A stretch of DNA of 64,000 nt from Nannochloropsis oceanica (lineage: Eukaryota > Sar > Eustigmatophyceae > Eustigmatales > Monodopsidaceae). The DNA lies in NCBI GenBank assembly GCA_004519485.1, contig CP038114.1, positions 186,001-250,000 on the forward strand, written 5' to 3'. The translations under genes and the position numbers were made by a program. Positions 16,706 to 29,784 of the stretch are shown piece after piece. The notes beneath the pieces are model-generated. The model worked only from the letters and a program-made list of their open reading frames with translations, did no database searches and was not told the origin of the DNA. Position 1 is the stretch's first letter. The number at the start of each line of letters is the position of its first letter.

Positions 16706-17078
16706 ACGCAGGGCACAATTACAACAGAACCCAATCCACGCAACCAGGACTTCCTTTTTTGCCTCATTTTCCAGCGATGCAGGCGGTCAAAGAGCACGAG
16801 GAACAAAGGAATAGATAATTCATAATACAACCAACCAGAGAAGGTTGGCGCCTATTTCCTTCATGCACCGCGACCACTCATCACAACTATCATATATCTA
16901 TACAACCCACAGCTCGTCGAAGAGGGTGAGGGTGTCAAATACGTTGGCAGCTAGGCTTGTTGGAGGCAGCATTCCACATATTGGCGAGCGGTGAGGGGCC
17001 GGCCGACGACGGCAAGCAAGACCAGTACCAGCGCACGAGGGCCACCACGGGCGCCAAGTCCAGCCACTAGCAAGCATC
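16706..17078. promoter_or_regulatory. Shared upstream region of DHCR7 and the P4-ATPase
   Basis: 373 bases between divergent start codons of two membrane-lipid genes. I recognise no specific binding site. Co-regulation of sterol synthesis and phospholipid flipping from this region is possible but only inferred from the arrangement. Confidence 0.4.
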
Positions 17079-20000
17079 ATGCCCCTCTTCTTCAAAAAGG
17101 AGGAGGCGCCCAAGAGCCGCAGCTTCCAAGTAAGTATTGTCCCGCGCCGCCCTTACCGCTATTTCCCAGTCAATGTTACGGAATGCTGTCGTGCAAGGGT
17201 ATGAGAGATTTAAACTAATCGTGAGGACTGTGTTTAAAGTATGAGAAGGTCGCCTTGAAATTGCTTTCACGAGGAGGTCTGCTAGTCATTACCCAAAACT
17301 AGCTTGCACTGCTCGTATGAGGCGCTCCACGGACCAGAGACTGGTTGGTTTCTCACCTTCCCTCGCCTACCCGACCTCCCCATAACCTCCAGGTCGCTTC
17401 CTCCAAGGCGGGCCACGACGAACAGCATCATGATGGACTAGCATATTGCGATAATAGCGTATCCACATCCAAATACACGGCGCTGTCCTTCTTCCCAAAG
17501 TCCCTCTTCGAACAATTTCGGCGCCTGGCCAACGTGTATTTCTTGGTCATCATCGTGCTACTGATGATTGGAACCTATACCTCTTTTTTCCTAGCGCCAC
17601 TTACACCATACACTACGCTCTTTCCTTTAATTATTGTATTGGGCGTGACCATGGGCAAAGAGGGCTTCGAGGACGTGAAGCGGCACATCGCCGACCGCGA
17701 GACCAATCTGGCCCCCGCCGAGGAGCTAAGCCTAGAGAAGGCTGGGGAGTTTGACAACGTGCAGCGGCAGCAGATCCGGGTGGGCCGCATTATCCGGGTG
17801 CTTAACAAGCATGCTGTGCCAGCAGACATGATTCTCCTCACATCTTCCGAACCGGGGGGCAACTGTTACATCGAGACAAGTAATATTGACGGAGAGACCA
17901 ACCTCAAGATCAGGCAGGCCGCCAAGACGGCCGCGGACGGCAATGGAAGCATGTGGAAGGCTGATGACCCCAAGGAACTCTTTGGGTACGTATGGAAGGG
18001 AGTGAACATGTCGTAAGGCAACAGCTTGTTGTCCTTGTCCAGTTGGTTGCACCTCGCCTGATTACTCATTGCTCGTCTACTTCCATGCTCCACCCCCTTG
18101 TTTCTCAACAGCTGGCAAGCCGTCCTCGAGTGCGAGTTGCCCAACTCTCGAATCCACGACTTTAACGGGGTTTTACGCCACGGGGAGGAGGGAAAACGAG
18201 AGACGCCCTTGGACCAAGGCAACCTGCTGCTGCGGGGCTCATCGGTGCGCAACACCAAGTGGGTGCTCGGTCTGGTCGTATACACAGGCAAGGACACTAA
18301 GCTCGTGCAGAACTCTCGGAAGGCGCCCAGCAAGCTGTCCACAGTAGAGGTGACAGTCAACAAAATGCTCTACCTCATCCTCATCGCCCAGCTGGCCCTG
18401 GCTATCGCCTCCGTCATTTGCTACATTATCTGGAACAAGATAAGAGGGGGCAGCCTCGTATACACATGCTTAGATGCGGCCACCAGCGGGGTCACGTTCT
18501 TTGCCGAAAATTGTGAGGTGGCTACAGAGTCCTCTAATCTTGGTATGCTGTTTACCTTCTTCACTCTTTTCAACAACTTTGGTGCGTAAGGATGTTGCTA
18601 GGATTTGAGGTTTGGTGGTTTGTCCTTATGGAATTGCATTACGCATTTTACTTCCTCTGCTCCTCACACTCAGTACTTACAATTCAGCCTGTTATATGTC
18701 TTCTTCCTCACAACTCAATCTTTTCTTTCATCCTCTCCTACTTTTGTTTTTCTTCAGTGCCCATTTCGCTGTATGTGACACTGGAAATGGTGAACTACTG
18801 CCAGGCATTCTTCATCGACAGCGACCTAGAAATGTACGACCCCGATGCTGACATGCCCGCCATGGCCCGCACCTCAAACATGAACGGCGACCTCGCCTCC
18901 ATCCAATACGTCTTTTCCGACAAGACCGGCACCCTCACTCGCAATATAATGGAATTTCGACGCTGCTCCGTGGCCGGGCAAGTCTACGGGAATGTGGACA
19001 CAAATGAAGAAATGCCCCCGGACAAGTTCGTGATCGAAGGGCAACCTCTCACCAAGCTCGCCCAAGAAGCAATTACCAAGGGCCCTGGATCGGCCGCCCA
19101 TTACTTTATGCTTGTCCTCTCCGTCTGTCACACCGTCGTCATGGAGACGTTGGATGATGGCAGCAGTGTCTACCAAGCTGAGTCCCCCGACGAGGAGGCC
19201 TTGGTGTCAGCAGCGGCCGGCCTGGGCTTTCGGTTCACGGGCAGGGCGCCTGGCGAGGTGAAGCTAGAGGTGGATGGAAAGGAGTTGATCTACAGATTGC
19301 TTTGTACCATCGCCTTTAACAGTACCCGGAAGCGCATGTCGGTGATCGTCAAGACGCCCGAGGGCAAGGTTTTGCTGATGACCAAGGGTGCGGACAACAT
19401 CGTCGGCGGGCGGGCGAAGGAATATCATGGCACAGACAAGGCCACCGTCGATTCCCACCTCCGCCTCTTCTCTGAGGATGGCCTGCGCACGCTTATGCTG
19501 GCTATTCGGGAGCTGCCTACCGCTGAATTTGACACGTGGTTTGTCAGCTATCAAAAAGCAGCTGCCTCCATCGAAAACCGCGCCGAGGCTATTGCTGACG
19601 CTGCCGAAAAAATCGAGAAAGACCTGGTGGTGGTGGGCACGACAGCCATCGAGGACCAGCTGCAGGAGGGCGTCCCTGACACGATTGCAGATTTGCTGGA
19701 TGGCGGGATCAAGGTGTGGGTCTTGACGGGGGACAAGATGGAAACGGCCATCAATATCGGCTACTCCTGCCGCTTGCTGAGCTCGCGCATGACCCTCCTC
19801 AAGCTCAAGGATACGGGTGATCCAGCCACCATCCGCCGGCATTTGAAGAAGCTTCTTAATGCCCTTAACTGGCTCATTGAAAAAGAACAAAAGCTTGGCG
19901 ACACGCTACGCCGACGGATCATGGAACGGATGACGCAGTGCACACGGAAAGGACCCGTGGGCTTTCGATCCTCATGGCAGGCCGGGGAGGAGGACATCAA

Positions 20001-21556
20001 AATCATGGAAGACCCGGATCTTAAGGTGTGCTATAAGCCTCAAAACGACGCCCCGCACTTCAAACAGCTGACGAGCGACACTGTGGCCTTGGTTGTTGAC
20101 GGCCCGGCACTTGTCCACATCTTTGGGGATCCCGAGTACGAGGCCATGTTCCTGCGTCTTACCAGTATTTGCCGCTCTGTGGTAGCCTGTCGTGTCAGCC
20201 CGGCCCAAAAGCGTATGATAGTGCGTTTGGTCAAGACAGGGATCAAGCCTAAACCTATTACCCTCTCTATTGGAGACGGTGCCAACGATGTGGCCATGAT
20301 TCAAGAAGCGCAGATCGGGGTGGGCATCAGCGGAAAGGAAGGAAAGCAAGCCGTCAATAGCGCGGACTTTGCAATCGCGCAGTTCCGGTTTCTGAAACGG
20401 TTGCTTCTTATTCATGGGCGGTACGACTACCGACGTATGTCCAAGGTCATCCTCTATTCCTTCTACAAGAACATCGTGCTGACTTTTATCCTTTTCTACT
20501 ACCTCTTCTTCACGGCCTTTTCGGGGCAGTCCTTGTTTGATGACCTCATTTACAGCGCCTTCAATTTTCTCTGTGCTATGCCCATCATTTGGTACGTCCT
20601 GGTGTTTGTATGGGATTACTGATCTTCCTTTCCCGGACGTATTATTTCAATATCCGTCAACATAGAAAGTAATGCCTCCTATTTCTTATTTTTCCTCATG
20701 TCCTTTGTAGTTTCGCCCCTCGTCTCTCTTCTAACTTGCCATTCCCTTCCGCTCTCTCATTTCTAGCGTGGGCTTCTTCGATAAGGACATCCTGCCCGAG
20801 CATGTCATAGCCTGGAAGTGGGTCTACATGTCAGGTCGGGACCACATGGATCTGAACGTGCGCATCATGGCGCAGTGGTTTGTCCAGGCCGTGCTGGACT
20901 CCATCCTCCTGTTCAGTTTCGGCCTGTATGCCGCCCAATACCCGCGCGGAATCTGGGGCTGGGACGGGGACAGCGCCGATCTGTACGTGTTTGGCACCAC
21001 CGTGTACTCGATGATGTTGCTAGCAATGTCCTTTAAGGTGGCTACCATCACCTACAGCTGGAATGGCGTCAGTTGGTTCTTCTTTCTGGGCTCCCTGCTG
21101 CTCTATCTCATTTTCATCTTCACCTACGCCGCCATGCCCGCCTCCGGCAGCTTCTACAACGTGGCCGTGCATATGATGCGTCTGGCCCCGCACTGGCTGC
21201 TGGTTATGTTGGGCGCCTCCGTCTCGGTCGCTATCGACTACATCATCATCTCCGTCAAGCTCACATTCTTCCCTACCCCTGTAGATGTGGCTGTCGAGAA
21301 GTCCAACATCATCGCCCGCAGAAAGCGCAGCAGCAGCAGCCGGGACTCTTCCTCAGCCTCAGGTGTGGCCTCCACCAATGCCACAGCCTTGTCGTCAGCA
21401 TTAGGTGGACAAAAGGTGGCGCCTATGTCCAATACGGAGAACGGGGGAGGCGTCGAGGACGCAGCGGCGGCAGGTGATAAAGGGCAGATGGAGGAGCCCC
21501 GTGACGGCCAGAAAGATGGGGATGAGGATACATACGTAGTAGCCAAGAACGTGTGA
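17079..21556 (+). CDS. P4-type ATPase, aminophospholipid flippase alpha subunit
   Basis: Five exons: 17079-17129, 17393-17985, 18112-18581, 18758-20591 and 20767-21556, 1245 residues. It moves phospholipid from the outer to the cytosolic leaflet of late secretory or plasma membranes. Marks in order: SKYTALSFFPKSLFEQFRR at the N-terminus; IDGETNLKIRQA (actuator DGET loop); PISLYVTLEMV (the TM4 PISL of P4 pumps); SDKTGTLTRN with the phosphorylated Asp near residue 426; KGADNI in the nucleotide domain; GDGANDVAMIQEAQIG; then six C-terminal helices. The PISL motif and FDKDILPE loop distinguish it from cation pumps. P4 pumps normally need a CDC50 partner, which is not in this window. The last 90 residues are a charged Ser-rich tail. 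The first exon is only 17 codons (MPLFFKKEEAPKSRSFQ). Which lipid is carried cannot be read from the sequence. Confidence 0.95.
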
Positions 21557-22535
21557 GACAAGAGCGCGAGATAAGATGTAATGGAAGACGGGCCGTAGGG
21601 ACTTTTGAGATTCTTGAGTGGTGAAAGGCGTGGACGAAAGAATGCGTGTTGGACGAATGAATGCATGTGCATGGATTTGTCGATGTGCATGAGTGTGAAT
21701 GTGTGTGCGCGCCTTTCAAGGGGATGAAGCGAAAGGGCGGGATACGAGAAAATCTGGACCATTGTATTTTAGACGTTGCATTACGAGAAGCGGTGAACTA
21801 AACTGGGAGAAAAGCATAAAAGAAAATCATAAAACCGTCTGGCACGTATGAATGTAGTGCGGAGACGTTACCATTTCGCATGGTGCTCTTGATCGCGTGG
21901 AGCTCTTTCAAGTAATGCTACGGAAGGCTTGAGAAGATATGATAAGAAATAAAAAAACTCCCCCCCCCTGGCCTGGTTGTGCGGGGAGATAGACGCGTCG
22001 CGCTACCGGAGAAGAAGGACCAAGTTGCCCCGAGAGAGAGGACATCTCCTGCTGGTTCTCTCCGGGAGGAGACTCGCCTAGGATTTCCTTGAGGAAGTGA
22101 GGAGTGTTGCCGCGAGACGACGGGAGTCTGGTACTCTGTTCTATACCCGTAGCAATGCTTACTCATGTGGTAAGCTCGTGCAGGCCTCATGGATCGCCAA
22201 GAACCACATGGAAATGTGCGCTAGGCTCGCTGACGAATCTCGGCGAGACGTCCTTCCTCACTTTGCGCGCCGAGCTCCGTTCACAGAAAAAGAAGAATGC
22301 AAGCGCCCTCCTTAGGCAAGCATGCGCACGAGCCTTCACGCGGCAGTTGCAATCAATATGGTCAATCGACAACTCATTGCCATTTCACCTTCAAACCAAT
22401 TCTGCCACACTACAGGAGGCGCACTGCACGAGGTCCGGACGCCAACAGGTTCGACGTCTTCCTCTCCTCCGCATCACATCACGACCGCTCTTTTCTCTTC
22501 CTTCGTTGCACGCCCGCCGCCGCTCCTACCAAACA
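21557..22535. other. Intergenic region between the flippase and CXC-domain genes
   Basis: No independent gene is seen. A frame in phase with the next gene is open back to 22104, so an N-terminal extension of that gene is possible, but its composition looks untranslated. A run of nine C lies at about 21961-21969. Confidence 0.45.
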
Positions 22536-25033
22536 ATGAGCACTACTGCCAGTAGTACCAGTAGCAGCAGTAGCAGCAGCAACAACACCACCCCTTGCCG
22601 GCACACGCCAAGTCGAAGAGTCGTTCGTACCTTGAATGGAGAACAGCTGAGCATCAGCATCCCCGACAACTTCCACCAACAGCATCACCACCTCACGCAG
22701 CACTGGCAACAACAGCAGCAGCAACAGTTTCAGCAACAACCAGGAAGCGTCAACTCCATGATGGTCTCACCGGCCCTGCCAAGCCCCAACTTCAGCAATT
22801 TCATGCTCACTCTCTCGCCCTTGATGCAGCTCAGCTCCCCGCAGCCCACCATGTCTCCCCGCGACGATATGTCTGCCACCGGCGGCGTTCCTTCCAACAT
22901 GTACGTTCACGATTACGAACCTATGACTCCAGGAAGGTTGTCAAATTGCACAAGCCATTTCCTCGCCTAGTGAGTGACATCACCCGAACGGCTCCTATCA
23001 TCATGAAAATTCTTATGCCTCCATGCCCCTCTTCTTCGCTGCTTTCTGTCGTTTATCGCCATACTCTCGCCTTTCCACCTTCCTCCTCCCGACCTCTAGT
23101 TTGTTTTTACACGAGTACAAGCGGGCTTCATCACTGAAACCTTTGCAAATCCCCTTCCAGATTCACCGCACATCTTCTATTAGGACGCGTACTTCTACTA
23201 CCCCGTGTCACTTCCAATGCTGGTTAACACGCATATCCGCACATACACACACTCCTCAGGACGCCCATGGTCAATACGGTGGACGAGATTCCCTTCGCCT
23301 TTCAGGCCGGCAATGACGCGGCCCCGATGACTACCCCGGCTACTACCAGCTCCCAGGCCGCGGTTCCGCCGTCTCTGGCCCCGCCCCCATTGCCCTCGCA
23401 TGCCCTCATGCCCCCGCCGCCGCCCCGTGTCCGGCCCCCACGAGAGCAGGAGTACGAGGAGGAACACGACCATCACCACCAGCATGGGCATCACCATCAG
23501 CACCTCGAGGAGCAGCATGACCACCGGCAGCAACAACTCGAGCAGTACGGACAGCAGCGACAGGAGCGACATCAGCAGGGACAGCGACTTCTTCAGGGAG
23601 AAGAAGAGGAGCAGGACCCGCACAACCACCACTTGCCGACCCAGGGCTCCGAGGCGACCTTGGGAAATGGGGGTGGCACGCTTGCAGACAAATTTCATTT
23701 GATGCAGATGGGGGTGGTGGACGCTGGTGGCCTCATGGAAGGCAAGGGCTCGCTCTTGGGGCCCGTGACCCCGACGATGCATAGCGTGGTCATGGAGGGG
23801 TATCCTCGCTCTTTGGCTATGGGCATGGTCAACGGTGCCGAGGCCTTTGCCACATCTGACGCAGAAGAGGAAGACGATGAAGAAGGGGGGAGCGGGGCGG
23901 GCGAAGGGATGTTTGGCGGGCGCTTGGGAGGAAGGTTGAAGCATATCCACCACACGCATCACCGTGGGAGTGAGGATGCTGAGGAGGAAGAGATTTATGA
24001 GGCTGAGGGCGGGTACATCTCTTCCTCCTCATCAGACGGCACTAAGTCCACCATGGAGCACCTGCAGCACGACCCCAGCAGTCACCAGCAGACACACCAC
24101 TCCACCCCTCCTGCCGCCTCGGCCTTCAGCCGTCGCCACGGCCAAGGACCTAGTGCCGCGGTTGTGGCTGCTGCGGCCGCTGCTGCCTCTAACCGTAGCC
24201 GGGGAAGTAGCAGTATCCACAAGAAGTCGAGCTCGTCCGGCAGTGGCAGCGGCGGCAACAATGCCTCTCGCCCTGTCCGCACCGGAGCCGCAGCTCGCCG
24301 ACACAATCATATTCAAGAGATGCGCCGCTCACCGCCCCCTGGTGCCATGACTGGTGGTGGACTGCACCATCCCCAGGCTCGGGCCAGTGGAGGAGGGGCG
24401 ACATCGGTGGCGGCGGGTCCGAGGAAGTGCAACTGCCGCAAGTCGAAGTGCCTGAAGCTATATTGCGAGTGTTTCGCCGTGGGAGCTTACTGCCAGGACG
24501 ACTGCGGCTGTCTGGACTGTAACAATACCTTGGCCTTCGAGCACGTCCGCACACAGGCCATGGACAACATCCTTAGCCGCAATCCGCACGCCTTCACGGA
24601 AAAGATCCAATTTATCGAGGCCGGGGCCACGGGAGCTGTGGCTGCAGGAGCTGGTCGCCGGGTCAGCTTGGCGGGGGGGCTGCGGGGTGAGGGCGGGGAG
24701 ACGACGGTGATTGGGGGTATGCAGGGCTCGGCGGGCGGCATGCAGCCCACGGCCAAGCACGTGCGCGGCTGCAACTGCAAGAAGTCATTGTGCATAAAAA
24801 AATACTGCGAGTGCTTCTTCGCGGGCGTCTACTGCGGCGAGAACTGCCAGTGTGAGGGCTGCCAAAACAACTTGGAGGCCTCGGCCGGCGTCCACGCCTT
24901 CAAAAAACGCACGAGCAGCACCGCCACCAAACAAAAGCAACACCAGCAGCAGCAGATGCAGGCCTCCCCGTCTCCGTCGGGCACGCCGAAACTTTCCCCC
25001 CCTCACGATATGGTGGAAGTCACTGCTCTGTAA
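22536..25033 (+). CDS. CXC-domain (LIN54/tesmin/TSO1 family) DNA-binding protein
   Basis: Two exons: 22536-22936 and 23260-25033, 724 residues. The exon junction restores MTPGRTPMVN. Two cysteine-rich CXC repeats lie near residues 522-565 and 637-680: KCNCRKSKCLKLYCECFA and GCNCKKSLCIKKYCECFF, each followed by YC...C.C..C. They are joined by a spacer with the conserved short linker helix (NILSRNPHAFTEKI). Family members (animal LIN54, plant TSO1/TCX) bind CHR elements as part of DREAM/MuvB complexes controlling cell-cycle genes. The rest is low-complexity: poly-Ser at the start, Gln/His-rich (EEHDHHHQHGHHHQH) near residue 200 and Glu-rich stretches. The LIN54-like role is family knowledge; no other DREAM subunit is in the window, though CDH1 at 55.6 kb is also a cell-cycle gene. 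Confidence 0.9.
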
Positions 25034-25573
25034 AGTTTGTGAGCTTAAAAAAAGTAGTAAGTAGAGAGAAAGACACGTTTACAATTTAATAGACTGTATA
25101 TCACGGTACGCAGCAAACAAAAGAAAAGCATGGGGGCATGTAGAGACCCTTGGGTCCGGGACGGACTCAGCCCAAGGAGGGACGACTGACAAAGAGACGT
25201 CCAGCTTGAAGAGAGGATTATACATTTCATTTGGTGTATATGGGTGAGGGAGTGGGAAAACAAATTGGTATCAGATGGATAAGGGTACGGCAAGATGGCG
25301 CAGGCAGGTTGCTGCAAGCGCTCGAGAATAGAATAAGCGATTAGATCAACTGCTTAGAAAACAGTGTGCAGACTGCGGGGGTGACAATTAGAGAATAGGA
25401 AGAGAGTGCAGGTGAAAAAGAAACAGAGATTGGATTACGTTCCTGCCAACAGCGCAAAAAAGCGAGACGCTCAAAGAAGAAATCAAATGCAGCACGTGAG
25501 AAAGAGGACAACATAGAAAGTTGATGCAGGTGATCTGGTGTTACGTTACTCTTGCTTTCCTGTCCGTCATACT
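25034..25573. other. Convergent intergenic region, CXC gene and SPF45 3' ends
   Basis: AT-richer, with no coding frame or repeat that I can support. It holds the 3' UTRs of the two converging genes. Confidence 0.5.
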
Positions 25574-27577
25574 CTACTCGCCTTCTCTTGGTGCCAGATC
25601 TTTGCGTGCAAACCGATCCTCATCAAAAAATGAAGCCTGCACCTGCCGGCCCCCAAAGTAGCGGCCATTCATAGCCACATACGTTTTCACCGCGCTCTCC
25701 TGCCGGTCAAATGCCACAAATGTCCGCACCCGCTCCTCCTCTGGATACGCTTCGTCGACAATCTGGCAGGAAAAAGATATTTGGCATGAGAGTTAGAAGG
25801 AAAGGAAAAAACCTAGCGCTATTTTCAGGCGTAATCAGAAATTCGATCGCAAGTTTGCAACTGCTTTCATCTATCCACCGCCTTAACCAGCAACGTACCT
25901 CAAATATTAGGCACTGAATTACAGTTCCGTGTTTGCTGCACTCCTCTGCCGTCTCGGCTTGTAAGTCGTCGTCTACCTGCCCCGGACCCACCATGTTCTT
26001 GAGCAGCACCACCTTGGTCGGGTTGCTGAACAGGCCGCGCTTCTTCTTCTTTTGCTGTTGTTGTCGCTGCTGGTGCTGGTGCTGCTGGTGCTGCTGATGC
26101 TGCTGGTGCTGCTCCTGGCGCATGGATATTGGCTGAATTCTGTGAAATTTAAAGATGAGAATATATGAGTGAGTAGGAGGGATAGTGTGCCAAGAGAAAA
26201 CCGCCGCAGTCCTCGAACTTACCCTCTTGCTCCCGGTGGTGGCCCGTTAATCACGCCTTTCCCGCCCCCGATAGCGCGAGATTGAATAGCCCGAGTGATG
26301 CCCTGCCCGTCCTTGCCCAGCCCCCCTCCCTCCTTGTACCCTAGCTTCTTCAGCAAGGCGGCGCCTATGCCTCCCTTTCCGCCCCCGTCCCCCGTACCCA
26401 TCCCGCCGCCGCCAACTCCGAACCCCTGACCCGAAGAGCGTGACAAGGGCCATAGAAAGAAAATCGTTTGGTTCGAACCAAGAGCTTTTTCGATAAAAGT
26501 AGAGCAAGACTTCGGAGGCATACAGACCAAAAGGAGATCACCCTATTCCCAGAAGAGACGCTTAGACTCACCTGCGCATCCTCAAAGCGGCCTTCTGGCG
26601 ACCCAAGAGACGGCATGGCTGCCGCACCACCACTTTCCGCACCCGCGCTTGATGACATCTAGAATACGTGAAGAAAGTAGAAAACAATTTGAGAAAAAGA
26701 AGCAAGACAGCACTTTAATTCAGGCATCTTCCTGCTGCCCATCCACTAAAGCTGCTAGGAAATAAGTCTAGCGTCTTCTCCTCCTTTTTCACCTTGACCA
26801 TCCAGGAGGGCAAATTGCTGATGTTTCCACGCCCACGTCCCCGAGAAGGCGGTGCTATGGTTTGCAATTGATTTCCCACACTTGAGGCCCCCGCGCCAGG
26901 AAGAAGGGCCTGACCGCGTTGCGTGTCCTCGCCGCGCTCCTTTTTGTACTTTTCGTACTCCCGGTCCCGCTCCTCCTGTTTCTTCTTCTCGTTGCGTTCC
27001 TACAAAAGGAATTAGGAGAAGGGAGAGACATTTCACGCTTTCTCTGAAATAAGGGGAGAAGACGAGTACCCTTCGAAGCAATTACAATTCCCTCCCTTCT
27101 TTTTTACCTTGCAATACTCCATGTAGTCATTAGGCCTGGAGGGGTCGTACGCTTCGCCTTCGCAAGACAACTCTTCAAAATCGGAAGACCCGCATTCATG
27201 AGGAAGGGTCGCTGCTGCGTTGGCAGTGACTACGTGCTTGTTTTGTGCATGGATCTGTCATGTAAATGGCGTGTGAAAAGAATTATGTGAGCGCTTTGAG
27301 CGCTGCAACGTACAGAGAACGAAACTGGGAGGTCCAGATCTCACTTTCATACACTTACCTCGATGGGCGCCTGGGTAACGACAGCCCGTGACCGTACATG
27401 GGGTGGCGCCATGTAGGACGGCGGGCGTGCTGCAACGGGACGCTTGGGAGGCGGCATGAGGTTGCTGCTGGTGGCCCTTGGGCGAAGGAGGATGGCCGCG
27501 TTCTTGGTCATCTTCCCAGGAGTTGCCGTGCCATCGTCACCGGCCGCGGCTGGAAGGTCCCCAAAGAGGTCGTTCAT
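25574..27577 (-). CDS. RBM17: Splicing factor SPF45 (RBM17)
   Basis: Seven exons: 27577-27359, 27254-27108, 26999-26793, 26658-26572, 26425-26223, 26139-25899 and 25762-25574, 430 residues (human SPF45 is about 400). It is a U2AF-homology-motif protein of the spliceosomal A/B complex that helps choose 3' splice sites. Order of parts: N-terminus MNDLFGDLP; a charged helix with NDYMEYCKERNEKKKQEER; a G-patch with GAALLKKLGYKEGGGLGK and DGQGI; a Gln/His run; then the UHM (VVLLKNMVGPGQVDDDLQ to the end). The UHM signature RYF is present in NGRYFGGRQV, and EERVRTFVAF is its RNP1-like strand. Exon 3 uses the donor AAG|gtgaaa; without it the frame runs into a stop 25 codons later. Most introns are 60-250 bases. 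It is the most intron-rich gene in the window. Confidence 0.92.
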
Positions 27578-27588
27578 GGGTGTGTGAC

Positions 27589-27643
<55 letters not shown>

Positions 27644-27950
27644 TATTTATTCTTTGATGGGATCGATATTGACCGTGTGCCCTGAAAGTAACCTCCTCCT
27701 CCTTCTCTTGCGGCACCCAAGAGACCAAGGTTGGCGCTCGCGCAGCAGCTGCCAATCCACGAGCTCGTGGTTGCGAGAACAGAGCTCCTGGATAGCTATG
27801 GATGCATCGAAGTGTGAGTGTATGTGCAAGACTGAGAAGATGCGATAAATGATGCTGCCCTAAGCAGGCGGTCGCTTAAACGCCCTCCGCACTTGACGCT
27901 GTGACCGTATCCACCACTGCGCACCACACATATAAATTTTAACAGAGGAG
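27578..27950. promoter_or_regulatory. Divergent upstream region of RBM17 and the acid phosphatase
   Basis: 373 bases between opposing start codons. It includes the (TGAT)n repeat listed separately. That repeat sits 14 bases upstream of the RBM17 ATG, so it is probably in that gene's leader. No other element is recognised. Confidence 0.4.
27591..27642. repeat. (TGAT)13 microsatellite
   Basis: Thirteen tandem TGAT units, followed by a short degenerate ttta tail. On the minus strand it is (ATCA)n directly before the RBM17 start codon, presumably in its 5' UTR. Confidence 0.97.
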
Positions 27951-29784
27951 ATGCGGGCAGCTCAGCATCGGTGGCAAACCTTTTGGCAGTGCTGCCTGGG
28001 AAAGAAGCCAACCCTGCAGTACCAGGCCTCACTTCTGTCGACATTTCCCACACACCCCACGGCCCACTCCCCAACTTCGAGGGTATGCGGAATAGTCATT
28101 CTGCACCGTCACGGCGAGCGCGCCCCCATGGTCAACTTCTGGACGACTGGGACGGAGATTGCAGCATCCGAGGAGGAGAAGCGGCGCTGGCTGAAGCGTC
28201 TTCCCAAGGGACCCGAGCTCGAGCTGCTTAACTCATATTTTCCTGTGCAGTCTGCCGCCACGCGGCCGCCCCGGGACAGCGCATCTCGGCCATTTGGTTG
28301 CCTGACAGAAAACGGGCTCGAAAGCATGCGAAATTTGGGGCGAAGCATCAAGAAGCTGCACCCGAGGATCTTGGAGAAGGGGGCACAAGAAGGCCAAGAC
28401 GACAAGACAGGCGATGGCGGCGCGTTGCCCGTTGTACAATTTTATGTGAGTAGCCAGGATGGTCACTTGTATTGAGCTGCCAAACGCACCCAATCTTGCC
28501 TTTCCCCTCGAAATTTATCCTCAGGTCCGAAACCCCACTCGCTCTCGTACCTCTCTCTTTCCATTCCTCCCGCCAGGTCTTTTCCTCCAACTTTTCCCGG
28601 ACGCAGCAAAGTGCACAAGGTCTGCTCCACGGCTTGGGGGCACACGAGCTGGCCAGGGGCGATCAAGTACCGGTGGTAGTCCGGGAAGAAAAAGCATGCA
28701 CCATCCACATGTATGACAACAACCCTCGCATGATTCAGGAGGAGGTGGGCAAGGTCCTGACTGCACCCTCCTTCGTCGCCCGCCAAGACCAACAAGAGGT
28801 CAGGGATGAGGGCTGTGTGATGTGGACAAAATCTGGCATTACCCCAACACGAATGATGTTGGTCTTTCTTGCGGCACACCCATTTCTTCTCTATCGCCTC
28901 CCTGTCCCTCCCTCATCCCAGGCCCTGAAATCTGACTTAGTCAGATTAATCCCCAGGCTGAACAGCGACAATTTCAAATGGTGAGTGTACTTATAAGCTG
29001 AGGTTACTTCTACACTCTGATATAATATAAATGCCTCCCCCCTCTTACGATATGATATAAATGCCTCTCACCCTCTTACTTTGTCTAGGATGGAGGCCGC
29101 GGATTTTTTTTGGTGCTGGCCGCAAGACCTCGACATGCCAGGGCCACTCAAGGTGCGTAATACACGCGGTGGTGCGATCGCAAAATCAAGCGCGGGGGGA
29201 TGATAGAAAAGCTGTCCTCACTCGTGTACACAAACACGCATGTATGTGCACAGAGATTGCGGCAGCCGACGGTGGAGTACGTTGCCTGGCGCTTTCAGCA
29301 ATATTACGCACACCCTCCACTCCTGGCCTTGGTCATTGCCCCGCTTGTCCAGGAGATCCTGGGCACGCTCCGACGTATGGGTCAGGCGGATTCCTTCGCG
29401 TCAAACTCCGATAATGAGTCTTCTGGTTCCAGTCAGGCTTGCCGTGTGGCTGTTTTTAGCGGACACGATGTGACGCTCCTGGCCTTTCTCCATGCCCTGG
29501 ACTGGCCGTTGGCGCACAATCCGGCCTGGTGGCCGCCCTACGGGTGCGCGCTCGTATTTGAGCTCTTGGAGCCATTTGTGCCTGATGCTGGTGGCAAGGG
29601 GGGGGAATACCGGGTTCGCATTCGCCTGGACATGACAGGGAAAAGCTACCCACTCTCGCTCCCTCTTTTTACCTGCTCCGCCTCCAGTCTTACCTTTACC
29701 GATGACGACGATGGCTTGCCTTTGTCTGAGCTCGAACAGTGGTTACACCAGCACGGACCACGCATACCTGAGGACCGCGCTTGA
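27951..29784 (+). CDS. Histidine acid phosphatase (ACP6/lysophosphatidate phosphatase-like)
   Basis: Five exons: 27951-28445, 28577-28798, 28922-28980, 29089-29152 and 29254-29784, 456 residues. The phosphohistidine motif RHGERAP lies near residue 55, and the proton-donor motif GHDVTLL near residue 351. FGCLTENGLESMRNLG and VFSSNFSRTQQSAQGLLHGL are the usual second and third blocks of branch-2 histidine phosphatases. Length and block spacing resemble ACP6, the mitochondrial lysophosphatidic acid phosphatase, but members of this branch act on many phosphomonoesters, so substrate is not assigned. The residues before the motif (MRAAQHRWQTFWQCCLGKK) are basic with Trp/Cys and could be a targeting leader. 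Introns 2-4 are short (101-123 bases). The true start could lie in an upstream exon not detected. Confidence 0.85.

Noticed and set aside
22104-22535. In-frame N-terminal extension of the CXC-domain protein
   Set aside because: Composition looks like leader sequence, and the poly-Ser start at 22536 is a natural beginning. It cannot be fully excluded.
26466-26480. Palindromic tggttcgaacca in RBM17 intron 4, tRNA-like or operator-like
   Set aside because: Too short, inside an intron, and with no partner elements.
27951-29784. Multiple inositol polyphosphate phosphatase as an alternative identity
   Set aside because: The RHGERAP and GHD motifs fit the whole superfamily, but block spacing and length are closer to the ACP6-type acid phosphatases.
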